From: a virus
Virus record (IMG/VR): IMGVR_UViG_3300044618_002782
Location: 96,608 to 160,607 of that record
Length of the DNA stretch: 64,000 nucleotides
Reading direction: 5' to 3' (one strand)
Shown: positions 1-7,481 of the stretch, piece by piece
Numbering within the stretch: position 1 is the first letter of the stretch
Layout: each line of letters begins with the position of its first letter
Notes under the pieces: model-generated
What the model was told of the DNA's origin: nothing
The model's database searches: none
Seen by the model: only the letters and a program-made list of their open reading frames with translations
Translations under genes and position numbers: made by a program

Positions 1-249
1 GCTCATGGATTATATGCTGGACAGGTCACACAAGGTATCAACGCAGTGGCCATTGGTGCATACGCCGGGCAAACTGCGCAGGGCAACAATTCAATCATTA
101 TGAATGCCACAGGTGCTGCCCTAAATCAAACCACAGCCAACACATTCACTGTGAAACCTGTGCGCAACGGCGGATCCAGTGGATTACCTGCAGGATTTTT
201 TCAAATGGCATACAATCCCACAACAGGTGAGATTGTTTACTACACCTGA
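1..249 (+). CDS. C-terminal end of a fiber/adhesin-like virion protein (5' truncated by window edge)
   Basis: The frame is open from base 1, so only the last 82 residues are visible. They show AIGAYAG and QGINAVAIG steps typical of YadA-head-like or hep/hag repeats found in trimeric adhesins and phage fibers, followed by a short C-terminal domain (GGSSGLPAGFFQMAYNPTTG) and a stop. In the family such repeats form left-handed trimeric beta-rolls. A long tail-fiber or virion surface protein is inferred from this and from the neighbouring structural genes. The GTG at 46 is not taken as the start, because the frame continues upstream in the same repeat pattern. Confidence 0.6.
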   Translation, partial: AHGLYAGQVTQGINAVAIGAYAGQTAQGNNSIIMNATGAALNQTTANTFTVKPVRNGGSSGLPAGFFQMAYNPTTGEIVYYT

Positions 250-254
250 GTTAA

Positions 255-262
255 AATAAATA
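255..262 (+). promoter_or_regulatory. Late promoter motif AATAAATA before the kinase-like gene
   Basis: Seven of eight bases match the T4 late promoter TATAAATA. Seven bases separate it from the ATG at 270. With +1 six bases after the last A (T4 rule), the leader would be about 2 nt and holds no Shine-Dalgarno. Confidence 0.55.
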
Positions 263-269
263 CCCCACA

Positions 270-917
270 ATGAAAATCAATCAAATTGTCAACGAGGAAA
301 GTCACATAGATCCAGATATCATTGCTGCTCTCAAGAAAAAAGGTTACAAACCAAAAGGTCGTGGGGATGATGCAGTTGCATTTGTAGAACCCGGCACAGG
401 ACAAATTCTCAAAATATTTGGAACTGGCGACGGAGCAGATGTTACAAAAAAAGCTGGCCAGCAACAGACCAATTTTAATGAACATCAAAAGATGGCAATT
501 TACTGGGCCAAGTATTGCGCCGCAAATTCTGGTAATAAATTTCTACCAAAGTTTTCAGGGATTGAGAGCTTTCATTGGGGCAGTGCTGTGTATCTACAGA
601 TTCGTCAAGAAAGATTATATGACTTGGAAAAAGATCAAAAAAGAACGATAGAATCCATGGCCATGCAGGCCCGGCGCAAAGTTCCGTTTGACACCATGGA
701 TCAAAAGTACACCAATAATCATTATGCTGACACCAGAGCAGCATGGAAACAAATAAAAGACAAAATAGACAACAAAGATCTCAGATTGTTCTATCAGACC
801 ATGATAGATATTGCCAATATCGGGGATCAAAAAAACTGGGCCTACGATCTTCACGGTGACAACATAATGATGCGTCGAGATGGCACACCAGTTATACTTG
901 ATCCCTGGGCTCTGTAA
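270..917 (+). CDS. Kinase-like (protein kinase/APH fold) phage protein, putative internal protein
   Basis: A 215-residue protein. Near its C-terminus it carries DLHGDNIMM (Asp193 to Asn198), matching the D-x-x-x-x-N catalytic loop of protein kinases and aminoglycoside phosphotransferases. VILDPW follows (Asp211 in the position of the DFG aspartate), and an N-terminal RGDDAVAFVEPGTGQILKIFG stretch could serve as a nucleotide-binding strand-loop-lysine. It is shorter than a full kinase, with little after the metal-binding Asp, so the activity is inferred. The N-terminus MKINQIVNEESH loosely resembles the capsid-targeting leaders seen around 25.7-31 kb, and a late promoter sits directly upstream. 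It could be a kinase packaged in the head and delivered with DNA, or a catalytically dead homologue. Confidence 0.5.
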   Translation: MKINQIVNEESHIDPDIIAALKKKGYKPKGRGDDAVAFVEPGTGQILKIFGTGDGADVTKKAGQQQTNFNEHQKMAIYWAKYCAANSGNKFLPKFSGIESFHWGSAVYLQIRQERLYDLEKDQKRTIESMAMQARRKVPFDTMDQKYTNNHYADTRAAWKQIKDKIDNKDLRLFYQTMIDIANIGDQKNWAYDLHGDNIMMRRDGTPVILDPWAL

Positions 918-932
918 ACAAGCAGTATCAGT

Positions 933-940
933 GATAAATA
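933..940 (+). promoter_or_regulatory. Late promoter motif GATAAATA
   Basis: Matches T4 late TATAAATA at 7 of 8 positions. It is followed about 13 nt later by an AAGGAT Shine-Dalgarno and the ATG at 966, so this gene has a normal leader of about 20 nt. Confidence 0.55.
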
Positions 941-965
941 AACAAACCGATCAAGGATCTTTCCA

Positions 966-2729
966 ATGACTATCAAACCTGTGCTAGTGCCCGACCATAA
1001 CGCAGCTGACCTGCGTGACCTAATGAACCGATTCAGCACAGCAGCCCAATCAGCCACGCCGGCTGCACAAGCCAACCGAATAAGACAACAGCTAACTGAA
1101 AGCGCAGAACCGGGTGTGGCGGAAGCTCGTCCAGATGTCATGCGACATCGGGGTGATAAGACTGTGAAAATAGTCAAACGTGCGGGTAAACCCATTGGCG
1201 AGATTGGTACGGATGCAGAAGCCAGTCCCGGCAATGGTCAGTACTATGTCAAACTGTACGACGGCAGCTACGATGCTGTGGGATACGACACAGCTGAAGA
1301 AGCCTTAGCAGAATTAAAGGCAGCCATTAAACAAGGTGTGGCGGAAGGTGGGCGTCTGGACATGAGCAGCCCAGAAGAGAAAGCAGCCCGTAAAGCATAC
1401 ATCAAGGCACACGGACATCCCCCACCGCTGACTCCAGACAGCGTGGTGGCCAAATATAACCCTGAGAATGATAAAAAAGTCAGAGACTATTATCTCAGAA
1501 GAAAAGGAATTCCACAAGACAAGCTGGACAAGATGAAGGAAGATGGTGTGGCTGAAGGCGAAAAGCCAGAGTATCAAAAACTATTAAAACAAATAAAACA
1601 AAACGCTAAGAATGACCCAAATAGAATTCCTAGAGGTTATGAACTGACTGACCACGGCATGCTAGTAAAAAAACATAAGACCGAAAAGTCAAACGATGGT
1701 GTAGGCGGATTAGGGGAAGGCATGGTGGAAGGGACATTTCAAGATGATGGCAAGATGGATTGGAATGCATGGAAACAGAAAGCAAAAAAACACGGTGCAG
1801 TAAAGTTTACTGATACTGATAATAAGACTATTGCTTATGATAAAGATGGCAAAGTAGTCAGTTCTATAACCTGGTCGCAAAAGAAGTCAGGTATGGCGGA
1901 AGCAACTGGTGACACATCATTTGATTCAATGATGGGAAACATAGTCAAAGGTGCTAGATACAAGGGTGCCGCAGCTGATCAACGTGCCGATGCAGCATAC
2001 AGTGGCATGATGAACAATATTACTAAAAATGCTGCTGATGTTGCAAAACCATCTGCTGACTCTAAGTTTGAACAAGTGTATAGCGCAGTAGAGAGAATAC
2101 TTTTATCTAATAATGTTCATTGGGATATAGATGACGACATTTCGGACGCTCTTAAAAAGTTAAAAATCAAAGCATCGGACGCTCTCATGCAAAAACTTGA
2201 GAGAGAACTTATTAATCGTGTATCGGATGCGCTACAATATTATGATGATGGTGATTTAGCAGAGTCAGGTGTGGCGGAAGGATCAGAAAACAATCCAGTG
2301 GTCAATGCCATCACACGCAGAATTATGATGCAACGTTCAGACTTGTTGAGCAAGTACGGTCCAGAAAAGGTTGGGCAAGCTGTCGATGAAGTTGCTGACT
2401 TTGTGGGCAATGTGGAAGAAATTGGATCCAGCGATGTATCAGGTTGGGTTCGTCATGTGGAACAAATGTTGGGCAACATGGAGCAAGATGTAGCAGAAGA
2501 AGCAGCAGCGCCAACATTCAAGCCCGGAGATCGTGTGATGTATGCTGGTAAATTTGCCACTGTTGTTGCACAAGATGGTGATGCGTATGGTATTCGTGTT
2601 GACGCACAACCAGGAACAATGAAGGTTCTGGCTAGCCAAATCAAGAAACCCAGCTACGACGAAAGTGTTGCCGAGTCAATTGACCCTATAGAACAGCTTC
2701 GTGCAGATATTCGACGTTTTGCACTGTAA
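966..2729 (+). CDS. Modular polyprotein-like virion protein with repeated V/M-A-E sites (putative internal protein)
   Basis: A 587-residue protein with no recognised enzyme domain. Its striking feature is a recurring (G/D)(V/M)(A/V)E followed by G, A, S or E: LTE45, VAE53, VAE127, VAE197, MVE255, MAE312, LAE433, VAE438, VAE511 and VAE570. The T4 prohead protease gp21 cuts after (L/I)-x-E in scaffold and internal proteins, so these look like protease sites between modules of mostly 57-75 residues. Modules include a beta-rich segment (about 60-120, YVKLYDGSYDAVGYD), a basic helical segment (128-197), a small WNAWK module (256-312), a helical AITRRIMMQRSDLL module (439-511) and a KOW-like PGDRVMYAGKFATVV module near 520. 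AAGGAT is the Shine-Dalgarno. Being packaged in the head and processed there is inference. Confidence 0.5.
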   Translation: MTIKPVLVPDHNAADLRDLMNRFSTAAQSATPAAQANRIRQQLTESAEPGVAEARPDVMRHRGDKTVKIVKRAGKPIGEIGTDAEASPGNGQYYVKLYDGSYDAVGYDTAEEALAELKAAIKQGVAEGGRLDMSSPEEKAARKAYIKAHGHPPPLTPDSVVAKYNPENDKKVRDYYLRRKGIPQDKLDKMKEDGVAEGEKPEYQKLLKQIKQNAKNDPNRIPRGYELTDHGMLVKKHKTEKSNDGVGGLGEGMVEGTFQDDGKMDWNAWKQKAKKHGAVKFTDTDNKTIAYDKDGKVVSSITWSQKKSGMAEATGDTSFDSMMGNIVKGARYKGAAADQRADAAYSGMMNNITKNAADVAKPSADSKFEQVYSAVERILLSNNVHWDIDDDISDALKKLKIKASDALMQKLERELINRVSDALQYYDDGDLAESGVAEGSENNPVVNAITRRIMMQRSDLLSKYGPEKVGQAVDEVADFVGNVEEIGSSDVSGWVRHVEQMLGNMEQDVAEEAAAPTFKPGDRVMYAGKFATVVAQDGDAYGIRVDAQPGTMKVLASQIKKPSYDESVAESIDPIEQLRADIRRFAL

Positions 2730-2736
2730 GAAAACG

Positions 2737-2756
2737 GCCCCGCAAGGGGCTTTTTG
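2737..2756 (+). terminator. Rho-independent terminator
   Basis: Stem GCCCC/GGGGC (2737-2741 with 2746-2750), GCAA tetraloop, then five Ts. It ends the polyprotein-like gene just before the next late promoter. Confidence 0.8.
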
Positions 2757-2761
2757 TTCTC

Positions 2762-2769
2762 TATAAATA
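2762..2769 (+). promoter_or_regulatory. Consensus T4 late promoter TATAAATA
   Basis: Exact 8/8 match to the T4 late promoter, only four bases before the ATG at 2774. The predicted +1 falls at 2774-2775, implying a leaderless mRNA. No Shine-Dalgarno is present. Confidence 0.7.
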
Positions 2770-2773
2770 AAGC

Positions 2774-3379
2774 ATGCCCACATTCGTCACACCCTACTCT
2801 GGTTCAGCAGAACTCACAGCCAACACTGGATTAACAGTTGTCGACGCTGGCCTCTGGCGATACAGTCAAGCCGGTTACAACGACGGTGCTACTTTTGGAC
2901 TCAGCTTAGGTCATCCCAATCCTTTATCTGGTGGTCTCTTGCACTTACGAGCAATAAATTGGACAATAGCAGTGATTGGAAATCAACTCACTGCTTACAC
3001 TGATCCCGACACTGGTCAAACATATCCGTCAGCTGCTTGTAGAATTACCGTGGCCGGATCTTGGTCAGTGATTCGACAGCCCAACAGCAACAGCTACAAT
3101 AGTTTTGGTGTCAGCTGGGTGGGAACAACTGAAACAGATCTGGGCGGTCGAGAAATGAACCCTTACTTGTTAAGCTACAACAGTCCTGTAGCACAGTACG
3201 TGATACAAGGGTCAGCAGTGTCAGGCGGTGCGCAAAATACATTTAGCAGTCGTGTGTTTGAATGTAGAGCCACAGAATCTGCCACCAGCGACAACAGCAA
3301 TCGTGAGTTCCAAAGCAATACCATTACAAGACCAGTTTGGATTTATAACTATTCCAAGAGTTGGCAAACAGCAGCTTAA
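2774..3379 (+). CDS. Putative virion structural protein, unknown function
   Basis: A 201-residue protein rich in Ser, Thr, Asn and Tyr, with the alternating composition of a beta-sandwich virion protein. No domain recognised, no signal peptide and no membrane segment. It lies among fiber and capsid-accessory genes and is transcribed from an exact late promoter that abuts the start codon, so late expression is well supported. A small fiber, fiber tip or decoration protein is possible, but the sequence alone does not decide. Confidence 0.5.
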   Translation: MPTFVTPYSGSAELTANTGLTVVDAGLWRYSQAGYNDGATFGLSLGHPNPLSGGLLHLRAINWTIAVIGNQLTAYTDPDTGQTYPSAACRITVAGSWSVIRQPNSNSYNSFGVSWVGTTETDLGGREMNPYLLSYNSPVAQYVIQGSAVSGGAQNTFSSRVFECRATESATSDNSNREFQSNTITRPVWIYNYSKSWQTAA

Positions 3380-3407
3380 ACTGCTGGTATATAATAACAA
3401 GATTGCA

Positions 3408-3415
3408 ACTAAATA
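3408..3415 (+). promoter_or_regulatory. Late promoter motif ACTAAATA
   Basis: CTAAATA is the form of late promoter described for T4-like cyanophages. The predicted +1 near 3421 gives an unusually long, hairpin-rich 80-nt leader for the gene at 3501. Confidence 0.5.
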
Positions 3416-3423
3416 AATCATAC

Positions 3424-3462
3424 AACGCAAATGGTTGCGTTTTATGCGGTACCCCACCGCGT
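3424..3462 (+). other. Structured 5' leader with two hairpins
   Basis: Hairpin A pairs AACGCAA (3424-3430) with TTGCGTT (3435-3441) around ATGG. Hairpin B pairs ATGCGGT (3444-3450) with ACCGCGT (3456-3462), with one G-U. A weaker AGGC/GCCT pair follows at 3464-3478, then a strong AAAGGA Shine-Dalgarno. No T-tract follows the hairpins, so they are not a terminator. mRNA stabilisation is a likely role. Confidence 0.5.
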
Positions 3463-3500
3463 AAGGCCTAGAACGCCTAACTTTTAAAGGAAAAGAAAAA

Positions 3501-4103
3501 ATGGGTCGCCCACTAAAAATTAAAAAGAGTACAACCAAAGACATTGGTTTCAATGCTTGGGATCAGCTGACTAATCCAGTATATCCTGCTACATTCAACA
3601 CAGACCAGTATCTTGGTGTGGTTGGTGGTGAAGGCAACGGCGGTGGTGTTGCTACTGCAGCATATCCTGTTGTCAAGTGCAGAGTTTTCATCACAGGACA
3701 AAGTGAAGAAGATGGTTGGATCGTTCGCCAAAAAGGCACAAGAAAGTATCTGGTTGAAGGTGCCAGTTCAGGTGCACAAGGCGTTTGCGTTTTGGCCAAC
3801 GAAGCACAAGGCGTAATAACAGAAGGCAACATGAACATCAGCTTTGCCTTAGACGCAGACAGTTCCGAAGTTCTGATCAGCAAACTCACAAACAAGTATG
3901 CATATGACTTTACCGGCGGTGAAGTTGGTGGTGCAGCCGCTGGTGGCTTTGCGCAGAACCTGGTACAGCAGAACATTCGTTATGCAGCCAACTTCTTCAC
4001 AGACGAAGGCACAGAAATCAAGTCCGGTACTACAGGACAAGACAATACTGCTACACAGCAGAACCTGTTGAGCCTGGTAATTGTAGAAAACTACACTTCG
4101 TAA
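3501..4103 (+). CDS. Probable abundant virion protein (MGRPL family)
   Basis: A 200-residue protein starting MGRPLKIKK. This N-terminus recalls small proteins of aquatic T4-like phages that begin MGRPL and sit among structural genes. The body is Gly/Ala/Thr rich (GGEGNGGGVATAAYP, GGEVGGAAAGGFAQN) with predicted beta structure and no enzyme motif. A long structured leader, a near-ideal AAAGGA Shine-Dalgarno and a strong terminator suggest high expression as a single late transcript. A capsid decoration or other high-copy virion component is inferred; the exact role is unknown. Confidence 0.5.
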   Translation: MGRPLKIKKSTTKDIGFNAWDQLTNPVYPATFNTDQYLGVVGGEGNGGGVATAAYPVVKCRVFITGQSEEDGWIVRQKGTRKYLVEGASSGAQGVCVLANEAQGVITEGNMNISFALDADSSEVLISKLTNKYAYDFTGGEVGGAAAGGFAQNLVQQNIRYAANFFTDEGTEIKSGTTGQDNTATQQNLLSLVIVENYTS

Positions 4104-4122
4104 TTTTTATATTACCTAGGAA

Positions 4123-4153
4123 CCCCTCAGCTACATACTGAGGGGATTTTTTT
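4123..4153 (+). terminator. Terminator whose 3' arm doubles as the next gene's Shine-Dalgarno
   Basis: Perfect 8-bp stem CCCCTCAG/CTGAGGGG (4123-4130 with 4138-4145), 7-nt loop, then A and seven Ts. The ATG of the next gene follows at 4154. The only Shine-Dalgarno-like sequence for that gene, GAGGGGA, lies in the 3' arm of the stem. Confidence 0.8.
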
Positions 4154-4738
4154 ATGGCTGCTTTTGTATTAGGGAACGGTGTAAGCCGTAGTCACATTGA
4201 CGTAGATCAGTTGTTGCGTGTTGGACCTGTATACGGGTGTAATGCTCTGTATCGAACACACACGCCCACTGTTTTGGTCAGCACAGATCGGCCCATCAGT
4301 GCGGCTATTCAAGCAGCAGGCTACCCATCTAGAAATAGATTTTATACTCGTCGTCCAGAAAATGGCACCGGAGCACAACCTGTTCCGCAAAAGTATCGAG
4401 GATTCAGTAGTGGTCCCATTGCTGCTGGCATTGCAGCCGAGGATGGCAACACCATAATTTATCTGCTGGGGTTTGATTTAGGCCCCAACTCCACTGGAAA
4501 TTTCAACAATGTGTATGCCGGCACAGAATTTTATAAACCCACCACAGCTCTGCCAACTTACACAGGAAACTGGATCCGTCAGTTGATAACAGTCACAACT
4601 GACTATCCAAATCGGCAATTTATACGGGTACATGGCGACACAACTGCATCTATTGCAGAATTTTCCAAAATCAACAACCTCAGCAGTGTCACAATTGCAG
4701 ACTTTGTTGACCGCATAAATACTCCAAAGGATTTATAA
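4154..4738 (+). CDS. Conserved phage protein with Rossmann-like N-terminus, function unknown
   Basis: A 194-residue protein. The N-terminus LGNGVSRSHIDVDQLLRVG, then GCNALYR and VLVSTDRPI, resembles a Rossmann-like fold seen in MptE/DUF115-type proteins (nucleotide or sugar-nucleotide related), where a GNGxSR loop is followed by a GCNALYR motif and an aspartate after the third strand (TDRPI). The second half (IIYLLGFDLG, then ITVTTDYPNRQFIRV) is compatible with further alternating strands and helices. The start is fixed by the preceding stop and terminator. The assignment is from remembered family motifs and is weak. It is the only likely non-structural gene in this stretch. Confidence 0.4.
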   Translation: MAAFVLGNGVSRSHIDVDQLLRVGPVYGCNALYRTHTPTVLVSTDRPISAAIQAAGYPSRNRFYTRRPENGTGAQPVPQKYRGFSSGPIAAGIAAEDGNTIIYLLGFDLGPNSTGNFNNVYAGTEFYKPTTALPTYTGNWIRQLITVTTDYPNRQFIRVHGDTTASIAEFSKINNLSSVTIADFVDRINTPKDL

Positions 4739-4741
4739 CTC

Positions 4742-4837
4742 ATGCCCAACTGCATATTTGAAACAGTCAACCAAGGCAATCAGCTGACGCTTTCGTGCAC
4801 CGTGTTTTTATTGCTAAATAAGGAACGAGGGCAATAG
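4742..4837 (+). CDS. Possible 31-residue ORF between two genes
   Basis: ATG at 4742, three bases after the previous stop, reads 31 codons to a TAG that touches the next ATG at 4838. It encodes MPNCIFETVNQGN and a hydrophobic LSCTVFLLL stretch. No Shine-Dalgarno is seen and the late promoter of the next gene lies inside it, so it may be fortuitous. Confidence 0.2.
   Translation: MPNCIFETVNQGNQLTLSCTVFLLLNKERGQ
4813..4820 (+). promoter_or_regulatory. Late promoter motif GCTAAATA
   Basis: TAAATA core 17 nt before the ATG at 4838, leaving a leader of about 12 nt that contains a GAGG Shine-Dalgarno. Confidence 0.5.
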
Positions 4838-5317
4838 ATGGCAACCTATAAGAGAATCAAAGGCAATTATACAATATCAACGCTGGATCCCGGCGATAAA
4901 ATCATTCTGGATTCTGATGTTGAAATTACCGGCAACGTAACTGGCAATATCACAGCTGGTAATATCACAGCTGACGTTATCACTGCCACCTACTACCTCG
5001 GCGACGGGCAATTTTTAAGCAACGTCACTGCCAATGTTGGTGCAGCCACAATATTACAAAACGGAACTTCAAACGTTTCTATTCCTCAACTCAACGGAAA
5101 TGTTCTAGTAGGAGTCAACGGACTGGGTAATACAGTGGTGTTTTCTACAACAGGAGCCAATATTACAGTGGGAACTGTATCTACCAGCAACATTACTGGT
5201 GCATTGATTATCGATGGTGGCGCCGGAGTGGCAGGAAATATCTATGCTGATGCAATGTATGCTAACAATTTAGCAGTGTTAGATGTGGAATCTGTCATTG
5301 ACGGCGGAACCTACTAG
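4838..5317 (+). CDS. Small fiber-type virion protein
   Basis: A 159-residue protein starting MATYKRIKGNYTISTLDPGD. This opening, followed by repeated VTGNITAGNITAD-type strands and a C-terminal GGAGVAGNIYADAM motif, is typical of short fibers and fiber adaptors in T4-like aquatic phages. The repeats predict a trimeric beta-structured rod. The gene starts a run of four fiber genes (4838-11467) that end almost head-to-tail and probably share one late transcript ending at the bidirectional terminator near 11488. Confidence 0.55.
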   Translation: MATYKRIKGNYTISTLDPGDKIILDSDVEITGNVTGNITAGNITADVITATYYLGDGQFLSNVTANVGAATILQNGTSNVSIPQLNGNVLVGVNGLGNTVVFSTTGANITVGTVSTSNITGALIIDGGAGVAGNIYADAMYANNLAVLDVESVIDGGTY

Positions 5318-5331
5318 AGAAAAGGCAAGAT

Positions 5332-6990
5332 ATGGCAAATACGATTTTACTTAAACAAAGTGCTGTAGGTAACGCTGTTCCTGAACTTGCTGATCTCCAG
5401 TTAGGCGAAGTAGCAATCAACACCTATGACGCTAGACTGTACGCTATACAACAACAAGGCGCATCCGAAGAAGTTGTTGACTTAACAGCAGCCACTCCCA
5501 TCACCAACACACTGTTTGTACAAACAACCGGAAACAACGACAACCTGGGCACAAGCTGGGCAGAATCGTTTGCCACTATTGAACGAGCAGTCGAAGTTGC
5601 CGAAGAAAGACGAGTAGCTGGTGCCACAATCACTTTGATCGAAGTGGGTGCCGGAGTATATGTTACAGAAGGGCATATAGATTTCCCAGACAACACAGTT
5701 ATTAGATGTGCGCATAGAAGTGTTGCTATTCGTCCTGCAGCAGGATACGAAGAACGAAATGTGTTTCGAATAGGATCGGGTTGTTTTGTTGAAGGTTTTT
5801 TGTTTGAAAACTGGAGATTAGACAGTTTAACCGATCCATCAGAGGGATTTGCTATATCATTCAGACCAGGTGCTATAATTAATCGTGTACCATATGCTCA
5901 TAAAATTGCTGTTAGAACAAATCCCTACTGGACAACTGTTCCTCCGCCGCTGGACAGAGATGCAGAGCCAGAACCCAACCCCCTGGTTGGTATAGGAGCC
6001 GGTGTTGCACTAGCAGACGGTAACGTGTGTTCACAATACAGTGTTTTCCCCAACATAATGACATGGGGTGCAACCCCAGTGTCGCAAAACGGCATAGGAT
6101 ATTGCGCCAAAAAAGGTGGGCTGATCAACGCAGTTAACGCAGTCAGTTTATGGGCTCACAAGCATTTTCTTGCCTTAGACGGCGGACAAATTGTTCTTTC
6201 TGCTTGTAGCACACAGTTTGGTGATTACACCATGTGGGCAGAAGGATCACGACCAATTGTTGACCCAACAGAAACAACAGGTGTAACTTTAGTGATAGAT
6301 CTCACAGCCGAAGCAGCAATTGAAGCAGCACAAACCACAATAATCAACAACATGTGGACGGCATTAAGCACCACAGTTGATCCGGCCACGGGCCAGGTCT
6401 ATACCTTTGGATGGGATGCCGAGGACGAAGCTTACACACGTCTAGATGCTGCTAATTTTTTGCAGTGTATAAGATGGGTTCTGGAGTCAGCTGATGAGCT
6501 GCCCATGTTGAATTTTGCTGAAGGTCTTTTCAATGTCGAAGGCAACAAAGTATATTCTCCCGATAAAGAAGATGCTTTTATATTTTCTTTCGACAACATG
6601 CGCGATCAAATGACAGCACTGGCAGGTGTCGGCACACAGTCTGATTTGATTATCACGGCGCTGGTCACTGCCTTGGAAGAAACATTAACCAACACAGTTT
6701 TTCAAACTCAACCATCCACTATCACTGCAATTGGACACACCTGGACTGGTGTTTTGTCTGGTGTGGCATTGACCAAAATTCCGCCTGTCAGAAACGAAGG
6801 CCTCATTGAAGAAAGTATTGTGGAACTTGATGATGGCGTAGTTATTGCCAGCGGGCAGGATGATCAAGGCAACGCTATATTTGTCGGCGGCATGAAGATC
6901 AGTGCCGACACAGGCGAATTGTCTGGACCACCGTTTGAACAAGCAGTTAACCGTATTGCCACTAAAGCAGCTATTGCAAGGAGCTTTTAA
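5332..6990 (+). CDS. Tail fiber/tailspike-like protein with probable beta-helix
   Basis: A 552-residue protein. The N-terminal LKQSAVGNAVPELADLQLGEV followed by INTYDARLYA is a common attachment motif of phage tail fibers. Residues about 60-330 have the turn-rich, short-strand pattern of a right-handed beta-helix (TLFVQTTGNNDNLGTSW, DFPDNTVIRCAHRS, QYSVFPNIMTWG), as in tailspikes. The rest is helical (EAAIEAAQTTIINNMW) and then beta-rich up to the end. AAAAGG lies 7 nt before ATG. A depolymerase activity is possible but no catalytic residues can be named. Confidence 0.55.
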   Translation: MANTILLKQSAVGNAVPELADLQLGEVAINTYDARLYAIQQQGASEEVVDLTAATPITNTLFVQTTGNNDNLGTSWAESFATIERAVEVAEERRVAGATITLIEVGAGVYVTEGHIDFPDNTVIRCAHRSVAIRPAAGYEERNVFRIGSGCFVEGFLFENWRLDSLTDPSEGFAISFRPGAIINRVPYAHKIAVRTNPYWTTVPPPLDRDAEPEPNPLVGIGAGVALADGNVCSQYSVFPNIMTWGATPVSQNGIGYCAKKGGLINAVNAVSLWAHKHFLALDGGQIVLSACSTQFGDYTMWAEGSRPIVDPTETTGVTLVIDLTAEAAIEAAQTTIINNMWTALSTTVDPATGQVYTFGWDAEDEAYTRLDAANFLQCIRWVLESADELPMLNFAEGLFNVEGNKVYSPDKEDAFIFSFDNMRDQMTALAGVGTQSDLIITALVTALEETLTNTVFQTQPSTITAIGHTWTGVLSGVALTKIPPVRNEGLIEESIVELDDGVVIASGQDDQGNAIFVGGMKISADTGELSGPPFEQAVNRIATKAAIARSF

Positions 6991-6992
6991 TA

Positions 6993-7481
6993 ATGCCTAG
7001 AATATATTGTCGTACACCGTCTACTGGAAAACCGTTGAATCTCATTTATCCAAATGTAACAACTTCCTATGCAACTATTCCTCTTGCAAATGCTCCGGAT
7101 TATTCGGTGCCAGATCCTTCTGAAGTTTATTCCGAAAGAGATCCTGACTTTCCCAGCAGAGCAATAATACCAGGAGAAATATTTTTCCTTACTCCGCTGT
7201 CGGCAGTTAACAAAAGTGATGCAGAACAATGGGTAGAAGTAATTCTTCTTACACAGGATGGCACGACTGTTGCTGTTGGACGAGCTGTTATTCCTGCAAG
7301 AGACACTGCATATATTCCCTTGCAGGGTCGTAGCTTGCTCAAAACTGCCACTGAGGAACCTGCTGATGGCGACAGATTGCGAGTTCGTGCCAGTGCTGTT
7401 GATGTGATTGATGTATGGGTTGCAGCAGATGAATCACCTGCCAGCCAGAACATAGGTGTCTTTACACCGGTGGTGCCATAA
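6993..7481 (+). CDS. Small virion-associated protein of the fiber cluster
   Basis: A 162-residue protein beginning [21 protein letters not shown]. The middle ([31 protein letters not shown]) suggests a compact beta-sandwich. It starts 2 nt after the tailspike-like gene stop, and its own stop overlaps the start of the collagen-like fiber (TAATG), so all three are probably translated together. A fiber adaptor or tip protein is likely from context; no family is recognised. Confidence 0.5.
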   Translation: MPRIYCRTPSTGKPLNLIYPNVTTSYATIPLANAPDYSVPDPSEVYSERDPDFPSRAIIPGEIFFLTPLSAVNKSDAEQWVEVILLTQDGTTVAVGRAVIPARDTAYIPLQGRSLLKTATEEPADGDRLRVRASAVDVIDVWVAADESPASQNIGVFTPVVP

